Shown here: one piece after another, positions 10,651-22,692 of the stretch
Layout of the letters: each line of letters begins with the position of its first letter
How positions within the stretch are numbered: position 1 is the stretch's first letter
Source of the DNA: Anadara kagoshimensis
Taxonomy: Eukaryota; Mollusca; Bivalvia; Arcoida; Arcidae
Direction of reading: 5' to 3'
Assembly (NCBI GenBank): GCA_021292105.1
Contig: JACFYK010000024.1
Location: 62,001 to 126,000, forward strand
Length of the DNA: 64,000 nt
Made by a program: the position numbers and the translations under genes
Notes under the pieces: model-generated
Databases searched by the model: none
What the model saw: the letters and a program-made list of their open reading frames with translations, nothing else
Told to the model about the DNA's origin: nothing

Positions 10651-12216
10651 TACCATGGCACACTCGAGAGCCCTCCTTGCACATTGCCACGATCACACTG
10701 GAAAGGTTAAATATTTCAACTGACTAGTACGTTAAACCCCGAATTGATTCCATTATTATAAATCACAAAAAGAAATGTGGGTCTACCCAACTACACAATG
10801 GATATGGTATGTACAATATTTATCTGATATGGTAAAGTTAATTGGCATCTAGGTGCAAGTGTCACGTAAATTTACCACTCGACTATAACATTGTACATAC
10901 TCAACGCCCGTATGAAATTGCAAGATAACCCGGCTCCATTAGTTTATAATTCATTGTTTTTTTTTTGTTTTTTTTACAAGAAAAAAAGTTTTTACAAAAA
11001 GTAAAGTTTTCAATTCAGAATATTACAAAGACAAGTTTCAAACTGAAATCGAGTCAGTAAAAATTAATCTTTAATCGAATTTATAATCTAGATCAAAGTA
11101 TCTTAATAACCACTAACACGGTCGTTGACATTGCCGTTCATCGTCTCCTATTATCATTTATAAACAACTGTAGTAGAAAGTAGACTTTACCGTGAGATTT
11201 ACGAATATATACATGCATTTCAAATACTTACATGAATCCGTTGTTAAACATTCACCATTAGCCTTTCACATCTTGGTATTTTCAGCCACAACCCATTTTT
11301 AAAGTTTTTCGCTCGCCTGAAATATCGTGGTGCTAAATGCTTTCTTTACGTTTCATGGTGCTCCCCTTGAATGTAGGGATTTCTGATAAAAATGTACGCA
11401 TCGTAGCCGGGAACAACTAGTTTTTTTCAGGTAAAATCCAATTTTTGACATTGGCCACAGTCCTCAACCACAAAAAAAAACACAGCATATATTGTTAAAA
11501 ATAGTAATATCTTTAATTTAATACAAATGGTTTTGGTTTAGGGATGTTTTGTAAAAGTTGGTACAAAAGTTGGGCAAAATTGCCGATTTTCAGGAATTTA
11601 CCCAATATTTTCCTTCAATTTACAATAATATTGCTATAGTAGAATTTAAAATTTAATCTGGTATTGAACATCCGATTCACAAAGAATAAAAACATGCGAA
11701 GAACAGTTGATTTGTTTTGAGTTATTTTACTAAAACATTTGGGTCGATAATCATGCTTCCCGATTTTGAATAGGTTTACCATTTTCATTACATCTCACAT
11801 ACCGTGACAGGTTGCTACCTTAACGTAATATTTTCAGAAAATATGGTGTAAGATGGTCAATCTTGTTACGTATCTTTCTTGTATATGCTGCTTATCGTGT
11901 CAACGACTTTATGATATTCACATTTAATTGAATAATCTTTAAAACGAACATGAACATAACCATTTATATTTTTATTCTATGTAAAGAAATGTCGAGTTTG
12001 GATTTCTTTAGAGCAATAGTTCGTTGAAATCAAAGCGGTTTATTTTTAGTAAAAAACACCGTGGGATTCGTCTTAGAAATAGATCTTAGTCGCGTGTCTT
12101 AAGAAGAAAAAGAAAAAAGCAAGCAGCTTCGAAAATAAGTTTAACCCACTCCTAACTTTTAGTAAATGCCTTTATTTCTCGGGTTTCGATCACTTTTGCT
12201 TTACATTTCACCTCTC
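10651..12216. other. AT-rich sequence, nothing recognised
   Basis: No coding exon or repeat was identified between the small inverted repeat and the 61-bp array. The N-terminal zinc-binding exon expected for the transposase was looked for on the minus strand here and not found. Confidence 0.5.
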
Positions 12217-15031
12217 TATAGGATCACCTGTCTAATGTGGTTTGTGGTCACTATATTTAAGTCTCAGAGTTATCGTTTATAGGGTCACCTGTCTAATGTG
12301 GTTTGTGATCACTATATTTTAGTCTCAGAGTTATCGTTTATAGGTCACCTGTCTAATGTGGTTTGTGATCACTATATTTTAGTCTCAGAGTTATCGTTTA
12401 TAGGGTCACCTGTCTAATGTGGTTTGTGATCACTATATTTTAGTCTCAGAGTTATCGTTTATAGGGTAACCTGTCTAATGTGGTTTGTGATCACTATATT
12501 TTAGTCTCAGAGTTATCGTTTATAGGGTCACCTGTCTAATGTGGTTTGTGATCACTATATTTTAGTCTCAGAGTTATCGTTTATAGGGTCACCTGTCTAA
12601 TGTGGTTTGTGATCACTATATTTTAGTCTCAGAGTTATCGTTTATAGGGTCACCTGTCTAATGTGGTTTGTGATCACTATATTTTAGTCTCAGAGTTATC
12701 GTTTATAGGGTCACCTGTCTAATGTGGTTTGTGATCACTATATTTTAGTCTCAGAGTTATCGTTTATAGGGTCACCTGTCTAATGTGGTTTGTGATCACT
12801 ATATTTTAGTCTCAGAGTTATCGTTTATAGGGTCACCTGTCTAATGTGGTTTGTGATCACTATATTTTAGTCTCAGAGTTATCGTTTATAGGGTCACCTG
12901 TCTAATGTGGTTTGTGATCACTATATTTTAGTCTCAGAGTTATCGTTTATAGGGTCACCTGTCTAATGTGGTTTGTGATCACTATATTTTAGTCTCAGAG
13001 TTATCGTTTATAGGGTCACCTGTCTAATGTGGTTTGTGATCACTATATTTTAGTCTCAGAGTTATCGTTTATAGGGTCACCTGTCTGATGTGGTTTGTGA
13101 TCACTATATTTTAGTCTCAGAGTTATCGTTTATAGGGTCACCTGTCTAATGTGGTTTGTGATCACTATATTTGAGTCTCAGAGTTATCGTCTATAGGGTC
13201 ACCTGTCTAATGTGGTTTGTGATCACTATATTTTAGTCTCAGAGTTATCGTCTATAGGGTCACCTGTCTAATGTGGTTTGTGATCACTATATTTTAGTCT
13301 CAGAGTTATCGTTTATAGGGTCACCTGTCTAATGTGGTTTGTGCTCACTATATTTTAGTCTCAGAGTTATCGTCTATAGGGTCACCTGTCTAATGTGGTT
13401 TGTGATCACTATATTTTAGTCTCAGAGTTATCGTTTATAGGGTCACCTGTCTAATGTGGTTTGTGATCACTATATTTTAGTCTCAGAGTTATCGTCTATA
13501 GGGTCACCTGTCTAATGTGGTTTGTGATCACTATATTTTAGTCTCAGAGTTATCGTTTATAGGGTCACCTGTCTAATGTGGTTTGTGATCACTATATTTT
13601 AGTCTCAGAGTTATCGTTTATAGGGTCACCTGTCTAATGTGGTTTGTGATCACTATATTTTAGTCTCAGAGTTATCGTTTATAGGGTCACCTGTCTAATG
13701 TGGTTTGTGATCACTATATTTTAGTCTCAGAGTTATCGTCTATAGGGTCACCTGTCTAATGTGGTTTGTGATCACTATATTTTAGTCTCAGAGTTATCGT
13801 TTATAGGGTCACCTGTCTAATGTGGTTTGTGATCACTATATTTTAGTCTCAGAGTTATCGTTTATAGGGTCACCTGTCTAATGTGGTTTGTGATCACTAT
13901 ATTTTAGTCTCAGAGTTATCGTTTATAGGGTCACCTGTCTAATGTGGTTTGTGATCACTATATTTTAGTCTCAGAGTTATCGTTTATAGGGTCACCTGTC
14001 TAATGTGGTTTGTGATCACTATATTTTAGTCTCAGAGTTATCGTTTAACTGTCTATAGGGTCACCTGTCTAATGTGGTTTGTGATCACTATATTTTAGTC
14101 TCAGAGTTATCGTTTATAGGGTCACCTGTCTAATGTGGTTTGTGATCACTATATTTTAGTCTCAGAGTTATCGTTTATAGGGTCACCTGTCTAATGTGGT
14201 TTGTGATCACTATATTTTAGTCTCAGAGTTATCGTTTATAGGGTCACCTGTCTAATGTGGTTTGTGATCACTATATTTTAGTCTCAGAGTTATCGTTTAT
14301 AGGGTCACCTGTCTAATGTGGTTTGTGATCACTATATTTTAGTCTCAGAGTTATCGTTTATAGGGTCACCTGTCTAATGTGGTTTGTGATCACTATATTT
14401 TAGTCTCAGAGTTATCGTTTATAGGGTCACCTGTCTAATGTGGTTTGTGATCACTATATTTTAGTCTCAGAGTTATCGTTTATAGGGTCACCTGTCTAAT
14501 GTGGTTTGTGATCACTATATTTTAGTCTCAGAGTTATCGTTTATAGGGTCACCTGTCTAATGTGGTTTGTGATCACTATATTTTAGTCTCAGAGTTATCG
14601 TTTATAGGGTCACCTGTCTAATGTGGTTTGTGATCACTATATTTTAGTCTCAGAGTTATCGTCTATAGGGTCACCTGTCTAATGTGGTTTGTGATCACTA
14701 TATTTTAGTCTCAGAGTTATCGTTTATAGGGTCACCTGTCTAATGTGGTTTGTGATCACTATATTTTAGTCTCAGAGTTATCGTTTATAGGGTCACCTGT
14801 CTAATGTGGTTTGTGATCACTATATTTTAGTCTCAGAGTTATCGTTTATAGGGTCACCTGTCTAATGTGGTTTGTGATCACTATATTTTAGTCTCAGAGT
14901 TATCGTTTATAGGGTCACCTGTCTGATGTGGTTTGTGATCACTATATTTTAGTCTCAGAGTTATCGTTTATAGGGTCACCTGTTTAATGTGGTTTATGAT
15001 CACTATATTTTAGTCTCAGAGTTATCGTTTA
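12217..15031. repeat. 61-bp satellite-like tandem array, about 46 copies
   Basis: The unit reads TAGGGTCACCTGTCTAATGT, then GGTTTGTGATCACTATATTT, then TAGTCTCAGAGTTATCGTTTA. Phase advances by exactly one base per 60-base line, fixing the period at 61. Copies are nearly identical. Variants are mostly GTTTA versus GTCTA at the unit end (clustered between 13.19 and 13.74 kb and again near 14.66 kb) and a few single changes in the edge copies (for example GGATCACC in the first and TTTAATG in the last). One junction near 14047 carries an extra ACTGTC-type insertion. Stops occur in frame, so it is not coding. It lies in the 16.6-kb receptor intron. Confidence 0.97.
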
Positions 15032-15489
15032 CCTGTCTATAACAGCAAGTGCTTAATTTGCCATATATCGATTACATATTGCATGCTGATCAATAATATA
15101 TATGGCTTACGGGTGTTTATGTGAACCATATCGTAGAAATTGATTTGGCCCAAGGAATTCTCCAGATCAAATTAGGTCCGGGGTCCACTTTAATCTGATA
15201 TACGAGTTTGATATAATATAGTGATCAAGAATCTATTATTGGTATGTATTTTGATAATGTAGGAGAAATTGATTGGGTACAAAAATGATCCAGTCCAACA
15301 TGGGTCCTGGATTCAATTTTATGCGATACATAAATTTCCTTTTACACATTGTTTTGGCGAATACTGAATTGAAATTGAAAAATGCTTCATGTTGAAAATA
15401 AATACTCTACGGACGCGCTAGAATATTTTGACCATACACATAAATCTGAAGGATACTTCAAATTGTGGTACTACAAAATCCCCTAAACA
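15032..15489. other. spacer between array and mariner relic
   Basis: No gene or repeat recognised. Two GGTCC-containing segments near 15170 and 15300 (AGGTCCGGGGTCCAC and GGGTCCTGGATTC) look like a weak duplication. Confidence 0.4.
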
Positions 15490-16570
15490 ACTTTCAGATT
15501 ATCGACCCTTGAATATACGGGGGTAATACGAGGGTTGCTGATTTGTAATGTGTTTTGTACGATATCTCAAAAGCATTCGACCCAAATAATGAAATGAAAA
15601 TTACATCCCTTCACATTCTTCTCCGATGTTTTAAATACATTGTTTCAATCCCTGATTTCATTTCTGCAACGGATGACGTTGCGTTTATTTTGGTAGACTT
15701 CTGAGATGCTGTCTGATGGCTGAGCCAAAGTCTTGTCGGGACTTGTTACATCGACCTGATAATAACTTTTAAATTTAAAAAAAGAAAAGTCGAATAGGGC
15801 TAACTCTGGAGAATTTTAAGGATAAGACAAGACAGCAACCTTCTCAGATTTCAAAAATTGCTTCTCAAGCTAAGATGTGTTTAATGGAGCATTATCGTGA
15901 AGAAGTTTATGTTATAAAATTTTGGTACTACTGACCTATAAAATTTTTGCCCTTCGGCACATGAATTTGTACAAGTATAGCATGACATAAAAACAATATG
16001 TTTTAAAGAATCCTCTTTGTGTTCATGAATCTTTTTGACAACTACAGGTCTTCTACTGTATTTAGTTGTACAATTTATGTTTCCAATTATTCTTACTGGT
16101 TCAAAATAGTTAACCCATGTTTTGTCACCAGTAAAAATGTTTGCAAATCGTCTGATTCAATTTGGAAAATGTTTTGGACTATTGCTTAACAATACTTTTA
16201 CTCGTTTTGGTCATCTTTCAATATATGCAGGATGCATCTGGCAGATACCTTTCGTACTATCTAAATATGCTTAAAAATGAAATGCATCTGCGATAGCAAT
16301 ATACAAACAGCTATGGCATTATAACGATTCGTTATCTGTATTCACTTTCCTCGATTATTTCCCTTTCTTTTGAGACATTTGTCCTGCCTGTTACAGTCAC
16401 AGGTCATCCAAAATTTGGTGCATATTTCACGGACTCTGTTACAGTTAAAGTTTTCATTCTACGAACTGTCTCATAAGATACCTCATCAGAACCATAAATA
16501 TTGTCGTATATCTCTAGTGTATGATGAACCGAGAGACACCACTTTAACAAGTGTTCACGGTAACAACTAA
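15490..16570 (-). pseudogene. mariner-like transposase relic
   Basis: Minus-strand frames, broken by several stops and shifts, keep the mariner order. From 16560 there is a helix-turn-helix part EIYDNIYGSDEVSYETVRRM, then the linker PVTVTGRTNVSKERE. Next come FTGDKTWVNYFEPV with the first catalytic Asp (about 16120), a SLKHIVFMSCY strand, THLS and LEKQFLKSEKVAVL. Last is SPELALFDFSFF, in the position of the SPDLAPCDFFLFP motif with the final acid (about 15800). A degraded C-terminal part runs to about 15490. It is a dead DNA transposon; terminal repeats were not located. Confidence 0.8.
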
Positions 16571-16602
16571 CAAGGATTATGTAAATGTAATTTATGTATA
16601 AA

Positions 16603-16738
16603 AATGCAGTACAGGCCTGTCTAAAGTTTAACACTGAGATAACGAAAAAGGTCGACGCTCGGCTACCGATTAATACTAGAAGATAGCTAGATAATAGCCG
16701 TGTCGAAAAGCTGTCGAGTTGAGTCATGCTGATTAACG
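16603..16738. mobile_element. MITE family A, copy 1, left part
   Basis: The terminal repeat GTACAGGCCTGTCTAAAGTT continues with TAACACTGAGATAACG, matching the end of the MITE at 41489-41708. The inner segment CTCGGCTACCGA is found inverted in that copy. The element is interrupted at about 16738 by a SINE. Confidence 0.8.
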
Positions 16739-17066
16739 TCCTAGTCAAGAATATTTCACTTAAAATATCGAGACATAGCCAGCTGTAGACGAAGGTGAAG
16801 ATATATTTGCCTGTGCGTTGCGCTGATGGCATTATACAGCAGGATTCCTTAGTGTGCCAAATCCACCGTGACATGACACCTCGTTTATTTTAAGTTCCCA
16901 TCCGAAAGAACCCGCGACGTGACTTTCATTTCGTAATGCTGAGTGTTTGGCGAAAGAACAGTCACTACCCACTTTCAAATCTTGTGTCAGACCCGGCTTA
17001 GGATCAAACCAACGACCCCCAGTTACGGAGCGAGCCCTCTACCAACTGATCTACGACAGTGGTTGC
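16739..17066 (-). mobile_element. tRNA-derived SINE, family 1, copy b
   Basis: Reading from 17066, the head has GTAGATCAGTTGGTAGAG (A box) and GGTTTGATCC (B box, 17001-17010). It is followed by a body with TGAAAGTCACG and a tail ending ATGTCTCGATATTTTAAGTG at about 16755. It matches copy a at 8848-9160 along its length. It lies inside MITE copy 1, so it inserted later than the MITE. Confidence 0.87.
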
Positions 17067-17544
17067 GCAAAGCTGCAGAGATGTACATAGCTATCAATAC
17101 AACTCGTACCATGTGTTTCCACATCATGTCAGCCCCCACCCAACCTTAGACAACTCGTACCCAAGAAGCAAGGAAATTAACACATTTTTTTAAATCTTAA
17201 ACTTAGATATTTTGATACCTTTAAATCAATTTTATGTAATTAGTTCAAATTAATTAGATATTGCTAGAAAATTGTTTGTTTTTCTAAATAAATCTTATAA
17301 ACTCTAATTGATAGGAAGACAATAACAGCAACAAATGTAAGTTTTCCTAAATTGTTTACTTGTCTGGGCTTGGGTACAGGGTGTCTTGGGTTCTTGTTGT
17401 CTTATTATGGGTTCGAGTTGTCCTGCGTGCGAGTTGTCTTGGGCACGAGTTGTCCAGCATTCGCTAACGAGGGGTCGATTTTAACGGTCGATTCGGCACA
17501 AATTCGTTAGCTTACGGCTATACTTTCGACAGGCATGTACTGTA
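17067..17544. mobile_element. MITE family A, copy 1, right part with extra insert
   Basis: The stretch 17480-17544 carries GATTCGGCACAAATTCG and the terminal repeat ACTTTCGACAGGCATGTAC, the inverse of the left end at 16603. About 400 bases before it (17067-17470) match nothing recognised, apart from short GAGTTGTC repeats at about 17411-17455. Confidence 0.65.
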
Positions 17545-17816
17545 AGTTTTACAAGTCAACGCGTGTTACATATACACACATTTAAACGCCTTGGTGTGCA
17601 AATTTAATATTAAAAAAATTTAAAATACAATCACAGTCTTATTAAGTAATTAAGGCGAAGTTTAATTTCAACAGTTTCTAATACAATCCGACGAAATTCC
17701 ATGAAATGGTAAAACGTAACTCTAGAAGATACGGATACAAACATATCGGGAGAACTTACAGTCATTTTGACATTATCACTTTTCGATCGAAAATTGCTAA
17801 GACACCCTATGAATAG

Positions 17817-18465
17817 TTGATCTTTTCAACTTTTAACGTTTCAACATAAAATATTTAATTTATGTTTCGTTCAATTTTAATATAGATTAATATGTATAGA
17901 AAGCATGAATTTAAAATCGCAGAAGGTTTCATGTTGATAAAAAATAGTTCTCTGACGAGTCACGATTTTTTTATTCATAAACCATTTGAAGTACGCACCC
18001 GATATGATCAAAAACAAACATACTTATCCATTTCCGAATCACAATCCAGAAGCAAAGTAAAAACTTTGGAACTGACAAGTTAGGTTAGACACGTGAACTT
18101 CCACTAGGGAAGTGAGGCCGGGTGTTCCGGAAGGGTAAGCACCTCCTGTTTAGCTAGCTACACCCGTCACGTGTGTAATCAAAATTGTGTGAAAGGAACA
18201 TGGAACTATGAGACGTCAAATATATCCAAGGCAATATGAGGATTTTTTTCGATACAAAAACCATCTGAAGTACGAACCCGGTGTGACGATTTTTTTTCGA
18301 CACATAAACCATCTGAAGTACGGACTTGAACATAAACGATTTCAACTTTTAACGTTTCAACATAAAATATTTAATTTATGTATTTATTTCGTTGAATTTT
18401 ACTATAGATTGCTCTGTATAGAAAGCATGAAATTAAAATCGCAGAAGGTTTCTTGTTAATAATAA
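17817..18465 (+). repeat. direct duplication flanking dispersed repeat B
   Basis: The segment at about 17817-17945 (TTTCAACTTTTAACGTTTCA ... GCAGAAGGTTTC) recurs at about 18332-18455 with few changes. Between them, 18002-18245 is a copy of repeat family B, matching 36732-36968: ATGATCAAAAACAAACATAC, GGAAGTGAGGCCGGGTG and GCTACACCCGTCACGTGT. At 18246-18330 a short CATCTGAAGTACG segment is also repeated. Confidence 0.85.
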
Positions 18466-18889
18466 ATTTCAATCAAACTACTGGTTCGCAAAGTTTTACT
18501 TCCAACTTTGAACGAACGTTTTATATTTTAGTACCAACCTCGTGCGGCTAGAGATTTTAACTATCGACTTATGTTACTAAAAGATACAGGGAAAAGGTAA
18601 TAAATATGGTCTACAGAATTTAGAAAATTAAGTTCTAATTTCAAATCATGTAGGAGTGTATGTATGCCCCTAGATTCACCACAGCAGATTATTGTTTTAG
18701 TATAGGACCTTCCATATACCAAATTATATAAATACTTAGTATAAGAGGCCCTGTACTGAAACAAATGTCTGTATATTAGCTATCCATTAGAGGTGCATTG
18801 CTGTGTAATGAAATAACTTTGCATTTGTAAAGAGCCAGATGCATAAAATACAATGTATCTTTATACAAACGCATGATATAGTTGATTTC
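18466..18889. other. AT-rich sequence, nothing recognised
   Basis: No coding exon or repeat identified. Confidence 0.4.
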
Positions 18890-19760
18890 AGATTATCCAT
18901 GTGACCTTTGACCCCTAATCACATGTCCTCTCATGCTATTTTTAGAAACAACAATTACTATTTTATCTGCCTTACCTCTAAAATATGATACCGTACGCTT
19001 GATACAGGTATAACAATGTAATTAATTGATTATTCAAATTGTCTATTGATTATTCAAATTACCCACCCGATTTCACATTCAAGATCAGCAGTTTCTCAAC
19101 AACAGAGACTTTTGACCTTTGACCTTCTTGTTGCCATGGGAACCGTGTTATTATGAAAATGACATCCGAAATTCTTCAATACTAATTCGTGTTGATTATC
19201 TACAAATGATCTGGTCTTGTCTTTACTCTTTGATGTAACAAATGACAAATAAGCAGCAAGACAGAATGATTTTCTCTTAAAGTTTGTATTAAGTTTGACC
19301 TTTGACCCAATGTCAGGTGACCTTTTAATCTATTTTAAGAAAGACTAATTTCGGCGTGAAATTTCTCCTAAAACTCAACCTTCGGTCTCTACATACGATT
19401 ATTACAATTAATGTTGATTTTAGTTAACAGGTAACTTTACGTTGATTATAACACCTTTTAAGTATGAAATTTGGTAAAAAGTACACGTGACCTTTGACCT
19501 TCTTGTTGCTATGGGCAATGTCTCATTTTCAAAATTTCATAAGTATTATTTTAAAGACTAAATATTCTTTAGGAATCCAGAGTCACTTCACCCTATTTGT
19601 ACTAAGGGTTGACAGAATTGAGATATTTGTTACATAAACGCTAATTTTCGGCTAAAAATCGTGATTCATATTAACCTTTGACCCCAGGTCACATGACCTA
19701 TTTTCTATTTTTAGAATCGGCAATCATTTTAAAATCTTGCCCGACATATATGCTCTATAT
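18890..19760. repeat. degenerate repeats with five TGACCTTTGACC-type sites
   Basis: Sites of the form TGACCTTTGACC, or one change from it, occur at 18901, 19112, 19296, 19488 and 19672. Two of them continue with the shared phrase TTCTTGTTGC(C/T)ATGGG, so they belong to a decayed tandem or dispersed repeat. The site resembles a nuclear-receptor direct repeat with one-base spacing, but the repeat origin is the simpler reading. Confidence 0.6.
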
Positions 19761-20662
19761 ATCTATGTACCACACACCAAATCACTGACCTTTTCAATGA
19801 TCTTGTAATTTACATTTATTAAACCGCACCTGAAATTCCATGAAAACCTGGCATTTTATCCAGAACGGGAAAGGGTTAATCATCATATTTTAAAATTCCA
19901 TTTCGCACTATGATTTCTGAAACATGTACTCGAAACACATCTTTAGCATATAACTTTGACTGTTTAAATTTGAAACAATCAATAATAAAAGTAAGAGGTA
20001 GGGGAGATAATCCTTTCCATATCTCGAAAACACGAACTCGGGTATATGATTTTTAGAAAATTGTTATAGAATATAACAAACAAACTTTCTAAGTGTAGGT
20101 TTTCAAAGAAATCCAGATCACGTCATATGAATTAGAACTTTTTAAATGTTTTCATTATGTCATGTTAGGCTTTAATCAATTACAAACAATAAAACATCTC
20201 TCAGAAATGTGTGTAATGGGCATAACATACTTAAAGACAGATAGGTTTAACACGGTCTTCTTAAAAGCCACGAAAACCAAAGCATCTGCTTTTTTCTTTT
20301 TAACAAATAGAGAACATAGTTAGGAAAACGCAAAATTTAAAATATATCTAATTATCGAGGAAATTTGTAGCTTCAGGGAATACCTTAATATTAAATAATT
20401 TCATATTTATAAAGCATAACTTTACATTGTATATGTTCTTCCAATCCATTCTATAGACAGAAACTTTGGAACTGGAAAACATGTACTTGACAACAACCAA
20501 CACAATCAATAATGAAAAGCTTAACAAGAAAGATACTCAGATTGGGTAGTAATCAGGAACTTCTACCCAACATAGAGCTTTAAGGTGATGATAGACCAAT
20601 ATTGATGTTTTAAGTGCATAATTAGATGTATCGATACTTTGTATTACAATTTGGTTTTACAG
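19761..20662 (+). other. intron sequence before second EGF exon
   Basis: Nothing recognised other than the acceptor TTTGGTTTTACAG at its end. Confidence 0.45.
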
Positions 20663-20782
20663 AGGATCCATGTATGTTTAGATGTGAGCAGGGATGTACA
20701 AGAATACAAGAACCTCCTTATTATCACTGTAGATGTTATGAGGGTTACCAACTTGATAATGACAACAAAACTTGTACTGGAG
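20663..20782 (+). CDS. second EGF-like module exon, LRP-like gene
   Basis: A phase 1-1 exon between TTTTACAG and G|GTAATA. Its 40 residues have six cysteines spaced C-x3-C-x3-C-x10-C-x1-C-x12-C, with the aromatic-glycine motif CYEGYQL and a final DNKTC. The last three spacings are the same as in the EGF exon at 3895. It joins in frame to that exon upstream and to the propeller exon at 22426 downstream, giving the EGF-EGF-propeller order of LDL-receptor and LRP proteins. It is extracellular in those families. A calcium-binding consensus (DxNEC) at its start is absent (EDPC). Confidence 0.85.
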
Positions 20783-22425
20783 GTAATACATTAATCATCG
20801 CTTTCATCACGTTTCAATTAAGTATAAATATATAAGTCTGAGAGCAGTTTGTCACCATCAGATTGATAAAGATTTAGTTTTTATTTAGCGAAAGAATTAA
20901 AGACGTTCAATGAAAAATATAACGTTAAGATAGATAGAAAATAGTATTCTATTTCACACGTGACGGGTGTAGCAAGCTAAACAGAAGGTACTAAACCTTC
21001 CCGAGAACCCGGTCTCACTTCCTTTATAAAAGTTGAAATATTCAACTTAAATAGGCAGTTTTTGTTGTTTTTTGGACATGAAATAGTTTGTATGTTTTTG
21101 ATTAACAAATACGCAAATGTATATTGGTGTCGACGGAATAATTAATAAAAACATAAATGTCTACTGTCCACATTAATAGTTTTTGTCTTTGCCTATAAGG
21201 TGCCGTGGTGACCCACAGGAATAGGATGACATGAAGCTGTCTTAACAAGAATTCCAAAGTCCAAGCAAAAATATGTAACACTAGAAAATTTAGTAAAACA
21301 TATGCATCTAATAAACATCGTATTTTAGCAACATAAGTTTTGAGGGACTTAACAAATCTTGGTTTGATTAATATTCCTAAATAAACAATTTCATCTACAG
21401 GTTGTAGCTACATTCCATTCATAAAGAGAATTGAGAACAGAGAATAAAACTAACTACATTGTCACATAGCTTCAAAAATAGGGTTTACATTCCTAAGTGT
21501 TATAAATGTACCCGTATATCAGACCGAAGTTAAAACACTGTTTGTATTTTAAACGTTCATTAAAATGGATAAAATTAACCCAACTCAGGAGTTTTAATCT
21601 ATATATTTGTAATACTGCATTTCATAAAATCTACTTCATGACAAGAAATAAAACCAATCACATAGCCATGGCGGACAGTTTTTTTTTCGTTGATCACCGA
21701 TTATAGATCGGAAAATTGCATTGCCAAACATTAACTTTAAGGTTTTTTTAAAAAAAACCAGAGGAATATATACCAGTATAACCCTACGCATGCAACTTCG
21801 GGCATCGAATGAATATGGTTAAATAGTCCAATTTAGAATAAAATCAAAATTTCATGATATTCTTCAAACAAATTGATGGATGATCGATCTTGGATCGTGT
21901 TGAACAGCAATAACGATCAAACAGTATGGCGATAACAAAATTGCGGATCTAAAACGTATTTACGTTTTTGATCAAATAATCTATTATATATATGACCTAC
22001 ATATGACATTTTTCTTTTGTTTATACTTTAATTATCTTTAAATTGATGTATTAATAGCCAGTCATAGAGTTATAAAGCCAATGTACATGTATGTTATAAA
22101 ATAAAGGCATAAAATTATGTGGTAATGACACATTTGCTTATGTCATGCACGGGGTCAAAATGGTCAAATGTTTTTTTTAGAATTACAATTAATTCAGTTG
22201 ATTCCAGATGTAGGATAGACGTTATCTGAATACACTGAAACTGACTACTGTAACATAACAATTTGTGCAAATATTGCTTTAATGATTAAGTAAAAAGACT
22301 TTCAAACAAAAACCTTAAAATACATCTAAGATAAAATATCATAGAAATGAGTAATTCATTATAAATCTTATATTTTCGACGGTCAATAAAGACGTCCACA
22401 ATTGAATGTAATATATTACTTACAG
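20783..22425 (+). other. intron with repeat-B copy (about 20957-21140)
   Basis: ACACGTGACGGGTGTAGC at about 20958 and GAACCCGGTCTCACTTCC at about 21005 place a minus-oriented copy of repeat family B here, running to a TTTTTGATTAACAAA end near 21110. The rest of the intron shows nothing. Confidence 0.65.
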
Positions 22426-22629
22426 ATGCAGGCGATATACTGTATTACTTTTCTGGAGATAAGATTAAACGGATATACACTGAAGTCCGTTATCCTAATG
22501 AAACTCTTGAGAACATACCCTTGAATATACCTGGCTGCGCACTTCGCTCATTGGTTGTAGATCCTGTAGATAAACGAGTGTTTTTTATAATGTATGGTGG
22601 TGTAATATTATACAGATCGTACAGATTAT
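22426..22629 (+). CDS. propeller-2 start exon, LRP-like gene
   Basis: A phase 1-1 exon between TTACTTACAG and T|GTAAGT. It reads DAGDILYYFSGDKIKRI, then ALRSLVVDPVDKRVFFIMYGGVILYRSYRL. This is the first class-B strand of an LRP propeller (xxLLYSxxxxIRRI ... AVALDYDxxxxxVYWTDxxxxxIYR). As in the first propeller, YWTD is replaced (FFIM). It joins in frame to the EGF exon at 20663 and, after a 10-kb intron, to the short exon at 32713. Confidence 0.8.
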
Positions 22630-22692
22630 GTAAGTATCTTCTTATATCGTGAGACAGCTAACTGCATGGTAAAACCAATGTATTTTAAACAT

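Noticed and set aside
12217-15031. The regular array could be taken for a CRISPR array.
   Set aside because: Whole 61-base units are repeated with no unique spacers, and the surroundings are eukaryotic with introns and SINEs. It is a satellite-type tandem repeat.
16404-16874. Minus-strand frame of 156 codons as one protein.
   Set aside because: It runs across a SINE, a MITE end and the mariner N-terminal relic. Only the last 50 codons have meaning, as part of the mariner.
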